From the NCBI GenBank assembly GCA_009792885.1, contig WMCF01000008.1, positions 21,193,578-21,257,577 of the forward strand: DNA of 64,000 nucleotides. Reading direction: 5' to 3'. The position numbers and the translations under genes are program-made. Under the pieces are notes generated by a model, which saw only the letters and a list, made by a program, of their open reading frames with translations, was not told the DNA's origin and ran no database searches. Source of the DNA: Eremophila alpestris peregrina (Eukaryota; Chordata; Aves; Passeriformes; Alaudidae). Of the stretch, positions 27,228 through 39,251 are shown one piece after another (the stretch's first letter is position 1; the number at the start of each line of letters is the position of its first letter).

Positions 27228-27679
27228 TGTTAGAAAAGCCCCTAACTTCTCTCCCTCCTGTCGCTGTGGTCCCAGCTAGGTGTGTGAGTGTGGGTCCAGC
27301 CGTCTTCTTCCTCTAGGGGAAGAGCCGGTGGTCCCTTGGGTGCATGTGAGCCTGCAGGATGGAGGGAAGGGGGAGATTCTAACATAAATAGGGTTTCTCT
27401 GAGGTAAGGATGAGGGACACTGGCTTCCAGATGAACAAGCAGTTTATTAGGCTGCTGTCCCCCAAAAGCCAGGAGCACAGCATGGAAAGCATTCTTAAAA
27501 CCTCTGTCCTGGGTGGGGATAACACAGGACTGTCCAATCAGTTACAGAGAAATCAGAGAGTGACATTGTGACTGCAACCAGTAGCTTTTGGGCTTCCATG
27601 CATATTCATATCCTCATTAAAACTTTCCCACTCTCTCAGAGAGACAAAAGCCCATGCTGCCAGCACTTTTGGGCAGCCA
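27228..27679 (-). mobile_element. 3' LTR of the class II ERV
   Basis: On the minus strand the LTR follows the polypurine tract and should begin at TGGCTGCC (27679). An AATAAA poly(A) signal lies at 27443-27448 (TTTATT on the plus strand). The U5 end is uncertain; TGTTAG on the plus strand at 27228 would give the CA end. The 78-codon minus-strand frame at 27242-27478 lies inside the LTR and is not a gene. Confidence 0.7.
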
Positions 27680-27682
27680 GAA

Positions 27683-27694
27683 CTCCCCCCTTCC
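27683..27694 (-). promoter_or_regulatory. Polypurine tract of the ERV
   Basis: The minus strand reads GGAAGGGGGGAG directly before the LTR, the usual primer site for plus-strand DNA synthesis in retroviruses. Confidence 0.75.
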
Positions 27695-28142
27695 AAATAA
27701 CTAAAAGGTCCGGGCAGGGCTCTTACTAGGGCATTTAACTAAACATGGAAAAACATACAACCCGACCACAGTCACAATAACAACTTAATACAAAAACAAA
27801 CAAAACAGAAGCAGCCCAGCCCTCAGTCCCTAAAAGTGACTCCTATCCCCCCTGAGGATGCTTTTCTTTCAGCTTCTGGATTCAGTCCTGGATTCCCTCT
27901 GCAGAGCGAAGGTGGTCTTTATCACAAGCATCTACTCCTTTGGGGGTTAGGTTCTTTCTGCCTCCCAGCAGTCAGGCACAGCTTTTTCAGGCTTGTCACT
28001 CTTTGGGCTGTCTTCTGCAATCTAAAAATCTTTAACAGGTTACAACTCCTAATGGCCTATACCAGGCCTTTGCTTTCCCATTCTACCCCCAACCTGACTG
28101 AAGTAAGTCCTGCTTTCTCCCCTCCTCCCCCCTTCTTATGCT
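27695..28142 (-). pseudogene. Decayed env remnant
   Basis: This stretch lies between the basic leader-like frame and the polypurine tract, where env should be, but it is only about 450 bp and full of stops, so most of env is deleted. Minus-strand translation near 27780-27840 gives a cysteine- and leucine-rich hydrophobic run that could be the end of the transmembrane subunit. This rests on position and hydrophobicity only. Confidence 0.35.
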
Positions 28143-28421
28143 TTAAAGAAGGTTAGGTTCCCGAGGGGGGTTTAGTGCCCGTGCTCTGGCACGTGTGAGA
28201 GGGCCTGTTACTTGCGGCTGGGTTGGACCTGGGGGAGAATCTGTTTTTTGCATTTTGTTTTTCCTCCTTCTCCTTTTCCAGGAGTTCTTCTTTGGTGTTC
28301 CTGCTTTCTCCTGGATGGGAGACTCAGAGGCAAGATTAGTATCTGACATATGGTTTAATGTTTTTTGCAGGGACTCATTTGGGCCCCCCAGGGGTGGACA
28401 CACAGGCATACCCCCTCCCAC
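28143..28421 (-). pseudogene. Basic env-leader-like frame overlapping the integrase end
   Basis: A 92-codon open frame starts with ATG at 28421 and overlaps the last 47 bases of the integrase frame in another phase. This is the arrangement expected for env in betaretrovirus-like elements. Residues 44-59 are strongly basic, with a core of KRRRRK, and proline- and serine-rich segments surround it. Env leaders of several betaretroviruses carry such arginine-rich tracts for nuclear or nucleolar targeting (Rec/Rem-type proteins). No hydrophobic signal peptide follows within the frame. The start codon and the coding nature are inferred from position; chance is possible. Confidence 0.4.
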
Positions 28422-29280
28422 AGGCCACCATCCGGAATGGACCCCTCAGCTGCTGGGATTCAGGGTCTTTCACCAGCACCAGCGGCTTCTCCTCAAGCTT
28501 AGCTCGGGCCGAATTGGAGAAGTGCCTGATCACGGGGGGGTCCGGCTCTTGAGCTGAGCAATTTAGAAAGTTCATAACGAACAGAGCCTTGCAGAGCCTC
28601 TCAACTGGAGGACTTACCTCTGCATCTCCTCTCTGCTGCTCTAAGACTCTTTTCAGAGTCTGATCGGCTCGCTCCACGATGGATTGACCCGTGGGTGAAT
28701 GGGGTATCCCGGTAATGTGTTCCACTCCCCAGTCCTGAAAAAACTCAGAAAGCTTGTTACTGGTGTATCCAGGAGCGTTATCTGTCATTTTTTGTTTTGG
28801 TGTCCTGAGGGTGGCAAATGCCAGCAGGAAGTGCTGCATCACGTGCCCAGCAGTTTCTCCGGAGTGAGCTGATGCGAAAATTGCTTCAGAGAAAGTGTCG
28901 ATGGACACATGTACATACTTCGTGCAGCCAAAGGATGGGACATCGGTCACATCAGTCTGCCACACCTCGTTTGAGTTAAGTCCCCGTGGGTTGGCCCCCC
29001 GTTCCAGGAAAGGCACCTGTGATGACTGGCAGTGAGGGCAAGTCCCTACAATAGCTCTGGCATGGTCCCTAGTAATTTGAAATTGTCTCATTAGAGCAAA
29101 CGAATTTTGGTGGAAAAATTCATGAGAGAGTTTGGCTTGTTGGAACAGACCGGGGACATTGCATCTCTGGACAGCCATTGCCAGTGCATCTGCTCTTCTA
29201 TTCCCTTCAGCTATAGGCCCTGGAAGGTCAGTGTGTGATCTCACATGCAGTATATGCTCCATACAAGCACTTTGCAACAC
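28375..29280 (-). pseudogene. Retroviral pol fragment: RNase H end plus integrase
   Basis: A 301-codon frame is open from a TGA at about 29289 to a stop at 28375; its first codon is GTG and not a real start, since in the virus it would be part of the Gag-Pol polyprotein. Residues 11-35 match the RNase H C-terminus (HVRSHT, EGNRRAD). The integrase zinc-binding HHCC domain follows, with H53, H57, C81 and C84. The catalytic core has D110 (WQTD), D167 (TDN) and E203, with exactly 35 residues between the last two, so the D,D(35)E triad is complete. In the C-terminal domain (about 262-301) the tryptophans usual in this family are replaced. The protein would integrate viral DNA in the nucleus. Without RT, gag and a 5' LTR, the locus cannot act as a virus. 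Confidence 0.9.
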
Positions 29281-29300
29281 TCTGCCTCAACAGACTTGCA

Positions 29301-32300
29301 AAATTACCTGGCAAGCATTTCACAGTATGTAAATGGTATCAAAGGTTACTGTTAAGGTTCTTTCTTTGCTGTCTCTTCATGAAGATTTCTTCTTCACAGG
29401 AATAAAACCTAGCTACAAGGAATGGCAGAAGAATTCATAAAGATTCTGACAGCAGAACTTTAACAGGTCATAAACATGGCCAAACAGACAAGTAACACTT
29501 TGTCCATGACAGAAGAAGTTTTCTGGTTCAAAGAATCCCTGAAGTTCAGGGTTTGGATGGATTTGTGAGAGTGTTATCAATCTCTTCTCTCATCTGTAAA
29601 CTCTCTCATAGGCCACTGTGGAGGTCAAAGGAAACATTCAAGTCAAAATGGTGACAGCCATTTGGGGTAAAAGCAGAAGATTAGAAATCATTATCTAAGC
29701 CCTGCTGACTAAAATACATAATTCTTACACAATAAAATTTGTCAGTAAATTATATTTTTTAGAATATTTTTCAGTTAGCTAAGTTGAAATTTTCTTGGCC
29801 AAGTTTTCAATCTTGAATAAAAATACACCAAAGAAATAAAACATTAAACAGGCCAGTTTAGTTGTACTTTCAAATTTTTTTGTTATATTTGTTATTTTGG
29901 CAGTCATCTGTGTACATACTTCAAAAATCTTAAGTTTGAAAAAATATTCTGCATTTTTTTCTTCCTTTTTTCCCCTCAGGAGTCACAAGGAGTTTGCTTT
30001 TTCTTCTTGTACCCTATGAAAATAAAGACCTTTGAGATGTCTCCCTCTCCTTCAAGGCAGTCTTTCCAATACTGATGCAGCATCATCCTGTAGAAACCGA
30101 ATGCACGTGACCCTTAGGATTTGCGGTCTTGCTCAGATTTCCTTCCTTCACTTCATTTCTTCCCTCCTGCATTCTTATCTGTATTCTCATTTTGACTCCT
30201 TGCCTACATTTCTCTTTTTTCTGTTTTTTCATTCTGCTCACATATTTTTTATCTTTTTCTTCTTTGTTCATCTTATTTGGCCTCCTTTTCCACCAGTTTT
30301 ATCTGTCATCTCCACATTTTCTCAAGTATTAGTCTTCTTTTGTCTTTTTTCTCACACCTTTGTCCTTTTTCTCACACCTTTGTCCAGTTTTCAGTGCCTG
30401 ACTCTTCCTTTCCCTTTTGTTTTGCAGTTTAGAAAGCTCTAGAAGTGCTCCTCTCCCGCTTACAGCTAACCTATGAGAGCATTTATTCCCTCCTAATTCA
30501 TTGGGATTTTTTACTGTTTTTCTTTCCAGAATGCTTCTGTAAATTAAAAGGCTGGCCAAGACTAGCTCATTTTTCTCTTGGCTAGAGAAGGAACAGATTC
30601 AGGTCATGCAGTCTTAGTGCATTTCCATCATCAGCAAGCTCACAGGGATCATAACTGGAATATGATTCTAGCAGCTGCAGCTGGCAGACCAGGATCCAAA
30701 ATTTATATGAGCCCTGATGGACTCCTGATGGGGTGAGGTTGGCATGATAACATATATGTCCTGCCATAAGGGGAAATATAACTCTAAAAAACAGTGTCAA
30801 ACATTGCATCACGGTGTCTGTCACTCTGGGAGAACTGAAGGGCTTTTTTTCTCCTTTTAGATTGTAGTGTTGTGTTACATCCAAGACAACCATTTAACCA
30901 TAGCCTTTTGAGGATTTTGTGTAATGAATATTATTGGTGTATAATTCAGTAGGAGACACTAGAGATCCTGAGGATCAGTGTTTTTTGTTTTCTTAGCCTT
31001 CTACTACTGTTCTTTTTCTCATTTCAAAAAGAAGATTAATATATCCCTGAAGTAAGAACACAGGATAAACTAATATCACTGGGGAAGCAAGTTTATTTAC
31101 TAGCATGGTCTCTCCAGATGTACACACTCTCATCAGATACAACCAGACTCCTAACTCAGCAAGACCAGAATTTTACCATTCACCATTTATCAATTTTTGC
31201 TGCCTCTGTGTGGCCAACTGTGAAGTAACCATAGGTCAAAGAGCCAGACACCAAAGAGGTAGAGCTGACAACAGCAATATGTTGATTATGCAAGGAGCTG
31301 AGCAAAACTCTACATACAGCTCTTGCCATTCAGTCATTTCAGCAGTGTTAATGTTATCAGCTCTCTGTAACTCAGTGATACCTACAAGCAGCACCTAAGT
31401 CCCTCTGGACTGATCATACAGGAAGACAGGTCCTATTCTAAAGCCATTACCACATCTTTTAAGCAAGATACAAGTGACTGTGACAATCCAAGTGAAAAGA
31501 CAGTGATGAATGATTAATGCAACTATCATAAAACTGTATATGCCTGAAATTCATTAATTTATGTCTTATAGATTTATCCAGATTCCATCCGCTACAGAGC
31601 CTAGTCACACTGGCTTGGTTGATTCATTGCTGACTGTATGCAGGTTCATTCATTTAAGCAGTAGTTACAGGCAGATGGTATGTGCTTTTAGCAAAGATTA
31701 GTGCCACGGTTTTGTGCATGGTAATGTGTATAATGCTGTAAGTACATCACGTACATGACTTCCTTTGTGCGTCACATGCATTTATGCATGGCTTTCCAGA
31801 AATCACTTTTCTATAACCAGATCCTTTCAATATACTTTATATAAGGGCCACAATTTTAAAATGAGACGTTGCTCTTATTTATGAAGCTTTTTATTCTTTT
31901 TTTTCTCTATTGCTTCTGTAGCTTTCTTTTTAAGATATTTCTATTCCTATCAAAAGTCCATGTATGTGTATTTATAAACCTGTGATTACCACACCTACCA
32001 AAATTTTACAATTTGGATGAATCCTCAATCTCAAATCCAAAAATTAGGGGCCGTTCCTGGATAACCCAAAGTGTTACTGTATTCCACAGCTATCTGTGCT
32101 ATTTTCATACGCCCAAAACTCTTACTGTATCTTGAAGACTAGCAGCCAGAAACACACTGAGGAGGTCAGGGTGCCAGCACCTTCTTAAGGTCAGGGTCAC
32201 TGACACAGAAGCCTCTTGCATTTCACTTTTGTTCTCACAGGGAAGGTGGGGACAGTGCAAGAAGCCTTCTTTTGTTTCCCTCTGGGCTCTGGAGGAGGTT

Positions 32301-32379
32301 GCTTCATGAGAGGCTGCATTTCACAATCCAAAACTGTTTCAGAGTGAATTTCACAACTCCTGTCCCCACTGTGGAGCTG
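29301..32379. other. Single-copy DNA with a pyrimidine-rich stretch
   Basis: No gene supported. From about 30120 to 30440 the plus strand is strongly T+C-rich, and the 136-codon frame at 30032-30442, rich in F, L and S, is a by-product of that composition. A 20-bp tandem duplication lies at 30346-30385. The frame at 31105-31398 (97 codons) has no recognisable feature. Confidence 0.5.
30346..30385. repeat. 20-bp tandem duplication
   Basis: Two adjacent identical copies of TTTTTCTCACACCTTTGTCC. Confidence 0.95.
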
Positions 32380-32692
32380 GCCAGGGCTAGGCCACTATTC
32401 CCCGGTGCTTGACTGGGTAATTATCTTCTTCCCTGCATGGAGGCAATCAGCAGCAGTGACCTGAGCAGCACCACCAGCGGGGTGCAGCAAGCTGCAGGAG
32501 CAACACCATAACCAGTGATTATCACCATTCCTTTTCACCTGTTGCTGTTTCATTTTTAAGTAAACTGTTACTTCTCCACTTATATCTACTGACATTTTCT
32601 CTCCTTATTGTTGAAAAAGGAGTGGTTAAGACTAGAAGTGGAGGTGACTCATTGTAGAGCATCCTCCCCTGAAATCGTCATAAACCAAGACA
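32380..32692 (+). mobile_element. Probable class II LTR fragment (R/U5 side)
   Basis: The plus strand has TTTCATTTTTAAGTAAACTG followed by a pyrimidine-rich TTACTTCTCC...TTTTCTCTCC stretch, GGAGTGGTTAAG, and finally ATAAACCAAGACA at 32680-32692. The last resembles the AAACCA(C/T)GACA end of common avian class II LTRs. The 5' limit is unclear and may lie as far up as 32150. Other possibilities are an unrelated GC-richer unique stretch; resemblance to a family consensus is from memory of the family and not a search. Confidence 0.45.
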
Positions 32693-33069
32693 GGATCACA
32701 CAGGGAAATTAATCTCCCTGGCCTGAGATATATGTGAGAGTGACATCTATCTTCATTTAAAGATCCTCAGACTTCATAAACCTTAGAAAACTCTCTTGAT
32801 GCAGGTAGAAATGTATCTAGTAGGTATATCATTATGTCAGTTACCACACTACCATATCCTTTTTCAGGTATTCTCTGCCATTCCCTTGCTAGATTATCCA
32901 TCACAGAGCATATATTATTCAGATAAGTTCCTGCTGATTTAAAAAATATTATGTTAGAAGTACACAGCTTGAAATTGCACTGCTTTAAACTCTGCCACCT
33001 CAGTCAGCCTTTGTCTGTTACCAGATTTCTACTTTAGCATTGCACATCTTGCCCAGCAGGCTAGAAATG

Positions 33070-33106
33070 TGTGATTGCCCTTTTTTTNTGTGATTGCCCT
33101 TTTTTT
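33070..33106. other. Assembly join: single N between duplicated 18-mers
   Basis: TGTGATTGCCCTTTTTTT occurs at 33070-33087 and again from 33089, separated by one N at 33088. The second copy runs on into an 18-nt T run. The simplest reading is two contig ends that overlap at a homopolymer and were joined without being merged. Confidence 0.85.
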
Positions 33107-35106
33107 TTTTTTTTTTTGCCAATTGAATGATTTTCAGCAAGAAGCACAGACCCATTTTCAAGATCCACTTTTAGGTCATCAGTATGTCTTGAAACAGAAG
33201 TCCTAAGGAAGGGTATACTACTCCAAAGTTAATTAATAAATTCATTTAGTGGTATCTGATTCTTTTCCCTCCTCAGTTCTCTATCTGTTGCTGCAGGGAA
33301 TGACTACTTCATGATCACTTCACTGTGACCAGGCTATAGTGCCATAAAGCAAACATGCAGAGCACTACTTACTTTGGTTTGCAAACAATAGCAAAAACTC
33401 ATACTGAGGTTTGCCAAAGTCCTGGTTCAAGTATGTGGGTTTCCTCCAATCTTAAATTTTGGGACTGCATTCCCATCCCATAATACATATTTTATATATA
33501 TATATTTCTACAGCCTATCACTACTACTGCAATTCGTTTGCATTCATGGTGCAAGATGCAGCATGGAAGAGGGCAGAGAAGTTTATTCTCAGCAGCAGTA
33601 ATGGCATGTGAATGTAAAATACAGACATCAATTTAAGATAGTGCTGACATGTCTTATAACTCCCATATATAAAAAATAGTGTAGGTATACAGCAGAGTCA
33701 TCTCTCACAATAATTTTCTTCTCATGTACCACCACTGATTTTAATGAAGTTACTTTGGATTTACATTGGTATGCTAAGACAGTGAGATCTACATTATAGA
33801 AATATATAAATGTAAGGGCTTGAAAGAGGCAGACAGCTTAAAAGCTCAGAGACCTTGAAAAATGTGATTATGTAGAAGTACACACTAAATCATGGTAATT
33901 TGTGTGTACTTGTCTTAGATGATAGCCATGTTTGAATGTTTGAAAACTTATCTCTAGAAATACATGACAACAATTGCTACAGCTATATACTTTCTGGATA
34001 TATCCTCGTGGTAAAAAAACTGTACAGATAAACAAGGCAGTATATCTGTATAAAATTGCTGTTAAAGTGACTGGAGTAAATATTACAATCTACTAGTAAA
34101 TTCCATACAACTCTGTATTACTTACAACATCAAGCTTGATATATCATGTACCACAAAGGAAAGCATTTACAATGGACAGCTGTGATGTGAGAAAAATAAC
34201 ATGTGTTAGGGATCAAGCCTGAGAAAAATCAAGGGAGAGCTTTCTTCAAAAGCACTTTCAGCTACAACTTGTCTTTTTCCAGGTTATTAACATAAATGCC
34301 AACTCTCAAAGTCAGAAAGTTCCAGACAAGAAAATATTAGTGTTAATTCAACTTAAAAAACCCCACAAATACACACTTACACTGAACCTTTTTTCATTTT
34401 CTTTCCAGTTCAGCACCTTATGAATCTCTTGTCTCTCAGAAAACCTGCAGGTTCTGACAACCTTTCCTCACGACTGTGATACAGATAACCTTGCTTGAAG
34501 GCACTTCAAAAAAAACATCATGGAAATACCCACCCAGCTCTACAGAAAAAGCTGAAAAAGATATTATCTTATCTATATTCTCTATAATGTCACTTCAGTA
34601 ATCACAAATCTTGAATGGAAACTGGTAAAATATGAATCATCAAGGAATATTTATTACCCTAGTTTGTAATATGAAGAAGTGGAAGTTTTCTCATAGTTTG
34701 CTTTCAGTTAATCTAGAAAGAGTTGTCACCTTCAATTTATTTTTTTTTTTTTTTAGTGTGCCAGACTTAAAATAGACTTAACTTCTTTTGTACTGGTGGG
34801 AATTTGGTAGCATAAGTATACCATTTTTAGGATTCAGTTGAATTCACAATGCCTCAATCCCAAAATGAAGACTTTTGAACAAAATTATACATGTGTTTAT
34901 TTAGGCTATTTCTTTTTGGCTGGGGTGAATTTGACCTTTTCAAAATAAGCTGTTGTTCTATATAATATTTCTGTGTCTACATCATTGTTGCACCGGAGAA
35001 CTAAACACCACTTTATAGACATAAATAGCAAAAAAGGTTGCTTTTCCTGATAAGTTTGAGGTTTTGGTGGAGGCAATGACTTGCCAATCCAATAGGTATG
35101 TTTAGT

Positions 35107-35125
35107 TATATATATATATATATAT
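35107..35125. repeat. TA dinucleotide repeat
   Basis: About nine TA units. Confidence 0.85.
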
Positions 35126-36798
35126 CTGTAAACACACACCCTGTATGAAGGCCTACAAGACTTTAAATAAGCCTCTGGGGTTTTAAGTTTCATACAGACA
35201 AATAGGAGCTTCCCAATAAACACCTTATTTGACTGAACTTTCTTCTTAGCCTTATTTCTGTTACAATGCATGTTGATCAAGAAGTTGCAACTTTGATATG
35301 TTCATGGACTGGAAAGAATTGAGACCTTGGTGGTTGATGATGAACAAGGAAGCTAGGTAAATGTCCATGGGTTGTGCTTTTTTTCTTTATTCAACCTTAT
35401 AAAAGGACAGTATTAAAAAGAAATCTGAGCAAATAGGCCGGTTTACATAGTGCAATTATATACAAAATATATAAACATATGCCTAATCACAGAAAATCAC
35501 TGGCAGGTCCTAAAAACTTGTCACTTAGTACAAGGGTCTTCCTTAGCTGATGACTGTATTGTACCTTTCCCAATTTTTCACTGTCTTGCTTTTTCCTATT
35601 TACTCACTCATCTTGTTCTACAATACTTATTTAAGAACACTACTGATGATTTAATTTTTAATTTGTATATTTGTAATCTATAGCATGGTACGGCAACACT
35701 TGGGTGCAGATTCCAGGTTTAAAGCTGCGTCCATTTTCAGAGAACTTTGAAGCAACAGTCTACCAGTCCTTATTTCACATCTGATTTACCAGGAGTACTT
35801 GTGCTGCCTGAACGAAGGGAGAAAGAGTTGTTTTTCTTACTCAGACCTTCTACAGCTGATGGGTATCAGTAGTCTGAGAGAAAGAAAGCAGAAAGAAAGC
35901 AGCAGAGATTGCTACAAGCCACATCTATTTCTAAACAAGGACACTAGCTTGTATTATTTGTTACTTCTTGGCTCTTGGTAGAAATTCATCTCCCTCCTTG
36001 TATGTAAATAAGATTGTACCACAATTATACTTGACTCCCATCAGTTTAGCTTCTTGAAGAAACAACCTATCAATTCCTTGTTTATTGGCCATTTTGCTGA
36101 TAATGCATGCTGTTAGTTTAGTCAATATTGATACAACTATATATTAGTAAAGACATGAAGTTGAAATATTGACTACAAAACAAAAATATTTCAGGATATT
36201 TAATTCGGAGGAAAGAAAAAAGTCTTTGACTTTCCTCTGAAAAAAATGTTGCATTAAATTTAGCAATCATGAGACCGTCATATGTCGCAGAAATGTTTAT
36301 CAGGAGAGAAATGCTTTTCAGCAGTCCATACTGATCTCAGTCCTTAGAATTGCTGAAAATTAGAGGTTAGGAAGCATTGTTCTCCAAGTGCTCTTGTTTG
36401 TCAAGTCTCTTATTCAGGTATTTAGAAGTTATTTACAGTTATTTTCATTTTATTTTATATTGATTCTATTTCTATAAATAGCCAAGATGCTCTTGTCTTT
36501 TAAATATTAAAACAACAAAAATAAAACAAAAAACGCAAACAAGCAAAAGATTCCAGTAATCCCTCTACTATCAGTTACCAAATTTAGAAAGCCAAATTTG
36601 CATAATGAAGTTTCTATCTAGACAAGAGAATTGTAGGATTTTTTATAAAACCTCTCTACTAGATTAAACTGGATTAAACAGTCATCTAATCAGGTGGCAT
36701 CATCTGGCAACAGAATAGGTCACAATGGTGACAGAACTTCATTATCCCACCCACCAGCATTGCCCACTGTGACTCTGATTTTTGTGACATCCATAATA

Positions 36799-36850
36799 CA
36801 GAATCAGAGAATTGTTAGGGTTGGTGGGGACCTCTGGAGGTCATCTGTAA
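36799..36850 (-). mobile_element. Short CR1 3'-tail fragment
   Basis: The plus strand reads CAGAATCAGAGAATTGTTAG then GGTTGG and GGGACCTCTGGAGGTCATCT, the reverse complement of a CR1 3' untranslated tail. Only about 50 bp is recognisable, with no ORF2 sequence. The following 100 bp may be further decayed tail. Confidence 0.7.
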
Positions 36851-39251
36851 ACCTTCCACATTCACATCTGCTCCATCATTGCATGGTCAAATCTTTGTGT
36901 GAACCACCTGTTTTACAAGCTCTCACAGCATATGTTTTGCTTTATAACTAATTTCAAAACATGCTCTGAAATGCAAAATGCAAAAACTTATGGTAAAAGG
37001 ATTTTCAAAATGGGCTGAAGAAGTGTTTTTACAGCTGACTTCTACAGGGCCAAGCCTTGATATGCCTGTACTAATTTGTGTCAGTGAGGTAACCTGATCC
37101 ACCCTCAGATTAGGTATCAGTGTGGGTTAGAATTAGCACTCAAATGGGTTAAAGAAATTTAAGATCTGGGTTCAAAGAGCAAGTTAAGACCTGGTCCCAT
37201 CTGGTTCAGGTATCTTATCCTGAAGGTCAGTCTGCTCTCTGATAGCTGGGATTAACATTAAAATTTGAGAAAATGCAGGACAAAAGTCTTTTTAACTGAT
37301 AGCTAATACATATTTAAGATGAAAAATAATGTGGACAAAACTAATGATATAATGTTGGTACAAAAGTGGGAAGAATTATGATTTATCATTATATTTAGGG
37401 CTGTCAGTAATATATAAGAAAACAAAATATGGATAACTATGTTGGTGAAGCCTGAAATGTTGGCAGCATTCAATAAGAGCAGATGTCAACAAGTTCCCTG
37501 ATTTTTTTGTCTGATGAGACACTGTTGGTCTCATTTTAGGGTTAGAATTACTGTTTAGCAGTCACATCAAGGAGTTATATATACTGACACATTCGACAGG
37601 GCTCCCACAAGAACACTGACTCCTCATGGCACACTCAAAGACTTTGCTGACCTTCTGCTGCAACAGGACTTCAATGTCTGTGATCCAATGTCTATCTGGG
37701 AACATCAGTGCAGTGTGACCTTGGCTCAGTTTTACTGAGAAAAATCTTGTAAAGTGAGAAAGTATGCAATGAAGTCCAGCAAGGTAAGGAAAAAAAGACA
37801 AATATAATTGCTCAAATGGTGCTAGTTGGCAGATCAGGAGTTCAGGAGGGAAAATAAAACTACTGGTCCAAAAGGTGTAAAACTTTAAAGAAAAAGAGGG
37901 AATCTAAAGATACAAACTCAAAAAGAGTAAGTCTCAGCCAAGTGTAAGGCATAAGAGGGGCCACCATTTGCACTGGCTAGCAAAGGCTTAGGAAATACCA
38001 GGATCATGAGCTTACCACTAGTAGTTTACTCATGTAAGATATCTAACATTATCCAACCAGTAACTTCTCAAAGATATTTCCTGCTTATCATGCCTCTGCA
38101 CACTGCAAAAGTTGCCTACATGAAGCAATTAAGAAAGAAAGGGTTTCATGGCTAAGTAAACAAATCTGATTAATTATTATGACCACTGTTAAAATTAAAA
38201 TTTGGGCTAAGTCTTCAGTATGATGGTCTGAAAGTTTTCATGGATTGGAAAATCTGTAGGGATAAAACATGGATAAATGATACCAGTGTCTTTATGGATT
38301 GGATGAACGGCAACATGAGCCCTGGCCTCTGAATAGATTGCACATTAAAGTCCCAATTTAAACAAGCTGGCTTCACCCATTCATTATAAAGCTCAGCTCT
38401 GAGATTAAGACTTGGATAAGGGCAATTGTAGTGGCGTGTTCTATGGCCAGTTTAATGCTGAATCCCCAAGATTCCAAGCAAAGGAGAGCTGAAATCTGTA
38501 GCGACTAAGTACTGTTGACAGTCTAATGCTAACAGGTTTGCCTAGTCAGTGTCTAAGGCTGGGTTTTAGCAAGAGACTGAAAGTCAGATCATAAACTGAA
38601 GAATTGTCTCTCCTTTGGGATTTTGAAGGGCCTGGAGGAGTATAGATTAGGGATTTGTAATAATAGACTCTGAAGTTATATACTTCTCACTTTATTAAAA
38701 GTCAGGATAAAACTTAAGGAACAAAAAAGCATGAGTTGCAGAGCTATGTTCTGTTGTTTCTAAATCATTTTCTAGACAGATCAAAGAACTGAACTCTTGT
38801 TACTGTTTCTGATGGTGTTATAAACTGAAACTCATTAGAATTGCAATAAGTTTAGGACTACATATGGAAATGCTGTTTTAACTGATGAACCTACAAAAGG
38901 TGAATAATGTATCTTATGATATGCTGTCTATTTTATGTTTTATATCCAGGTTAGTCTTCGAAATAAGGTTAGGACTTGGGAAATTTTGGATTGAAGAATT
39001 AGTTTTATGATCTATTCTAGGAATCTTACTGTAATAAAAAAAGAGCTAACAGAAACATGCAGTTATTTGTCCTGCTGTGTGTGTAGGTATCTTAACTATA
39101 ATTAATATAAACATCAAGGTCCAAGGTCAGAATCCTAGGGTGAAGGTTCCAAGGCTCTGTTGGCTAATTAGTTCTGCAGATAGTTCCAGGGTGAAATGAG
39201 GACTGCCTCAAATAGGAAGGCACATCGTTCAGTTTGACTGTTTGAAATTAA
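36851..39251. other. Single-copy DNA
   Basis: No gene or element recognised. The plus strand is purine-rich and carries scattered GGTTAG-like words, but these are not more frequent than composition would give. Confidence 0.5.

Larger units (their letters stand above)
27228..29300 (-). mobile_element. Truncated class II endogenous retrovirus (3' part only)
   Basis: Minus-strand order is the end of RNase H, integrase, a basic frame overlapping the integrase end, decayed env, a polypurine tract and the 3' LTR. Gag, protease, most of reverse transcriptase and the 5' LTR are missing; similarity stops near 29290-29300, just upstream of the RNase H end. The integrase type and the pol/env overlap fit betaretrovirus-like (ERVK) elements. 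GC content is clearly higher than in the flanks. No second LTR was found within the window, so the truncation is either a deletion or an incomplete insertion. Confidence 0.88.
32693..36798. other. AT-rich single-copy DNA with an assembly gap
   Basis: No gene supported. It contains the single N at 33088 (assembly join), T runs at 33100-33117 and 34740-34754, and a TA microsatellite at 35107-35125. The minus-strand frame at 34906-35280 (124 codons) spans that microsatellite and is not credible as a gene. Confidence 0.5.

Noticed and set aside
27836..28156. 106-codon plus-strand frame in the ERV
   Set aside because: It is antisense to the env remnant and has no feature of its own.
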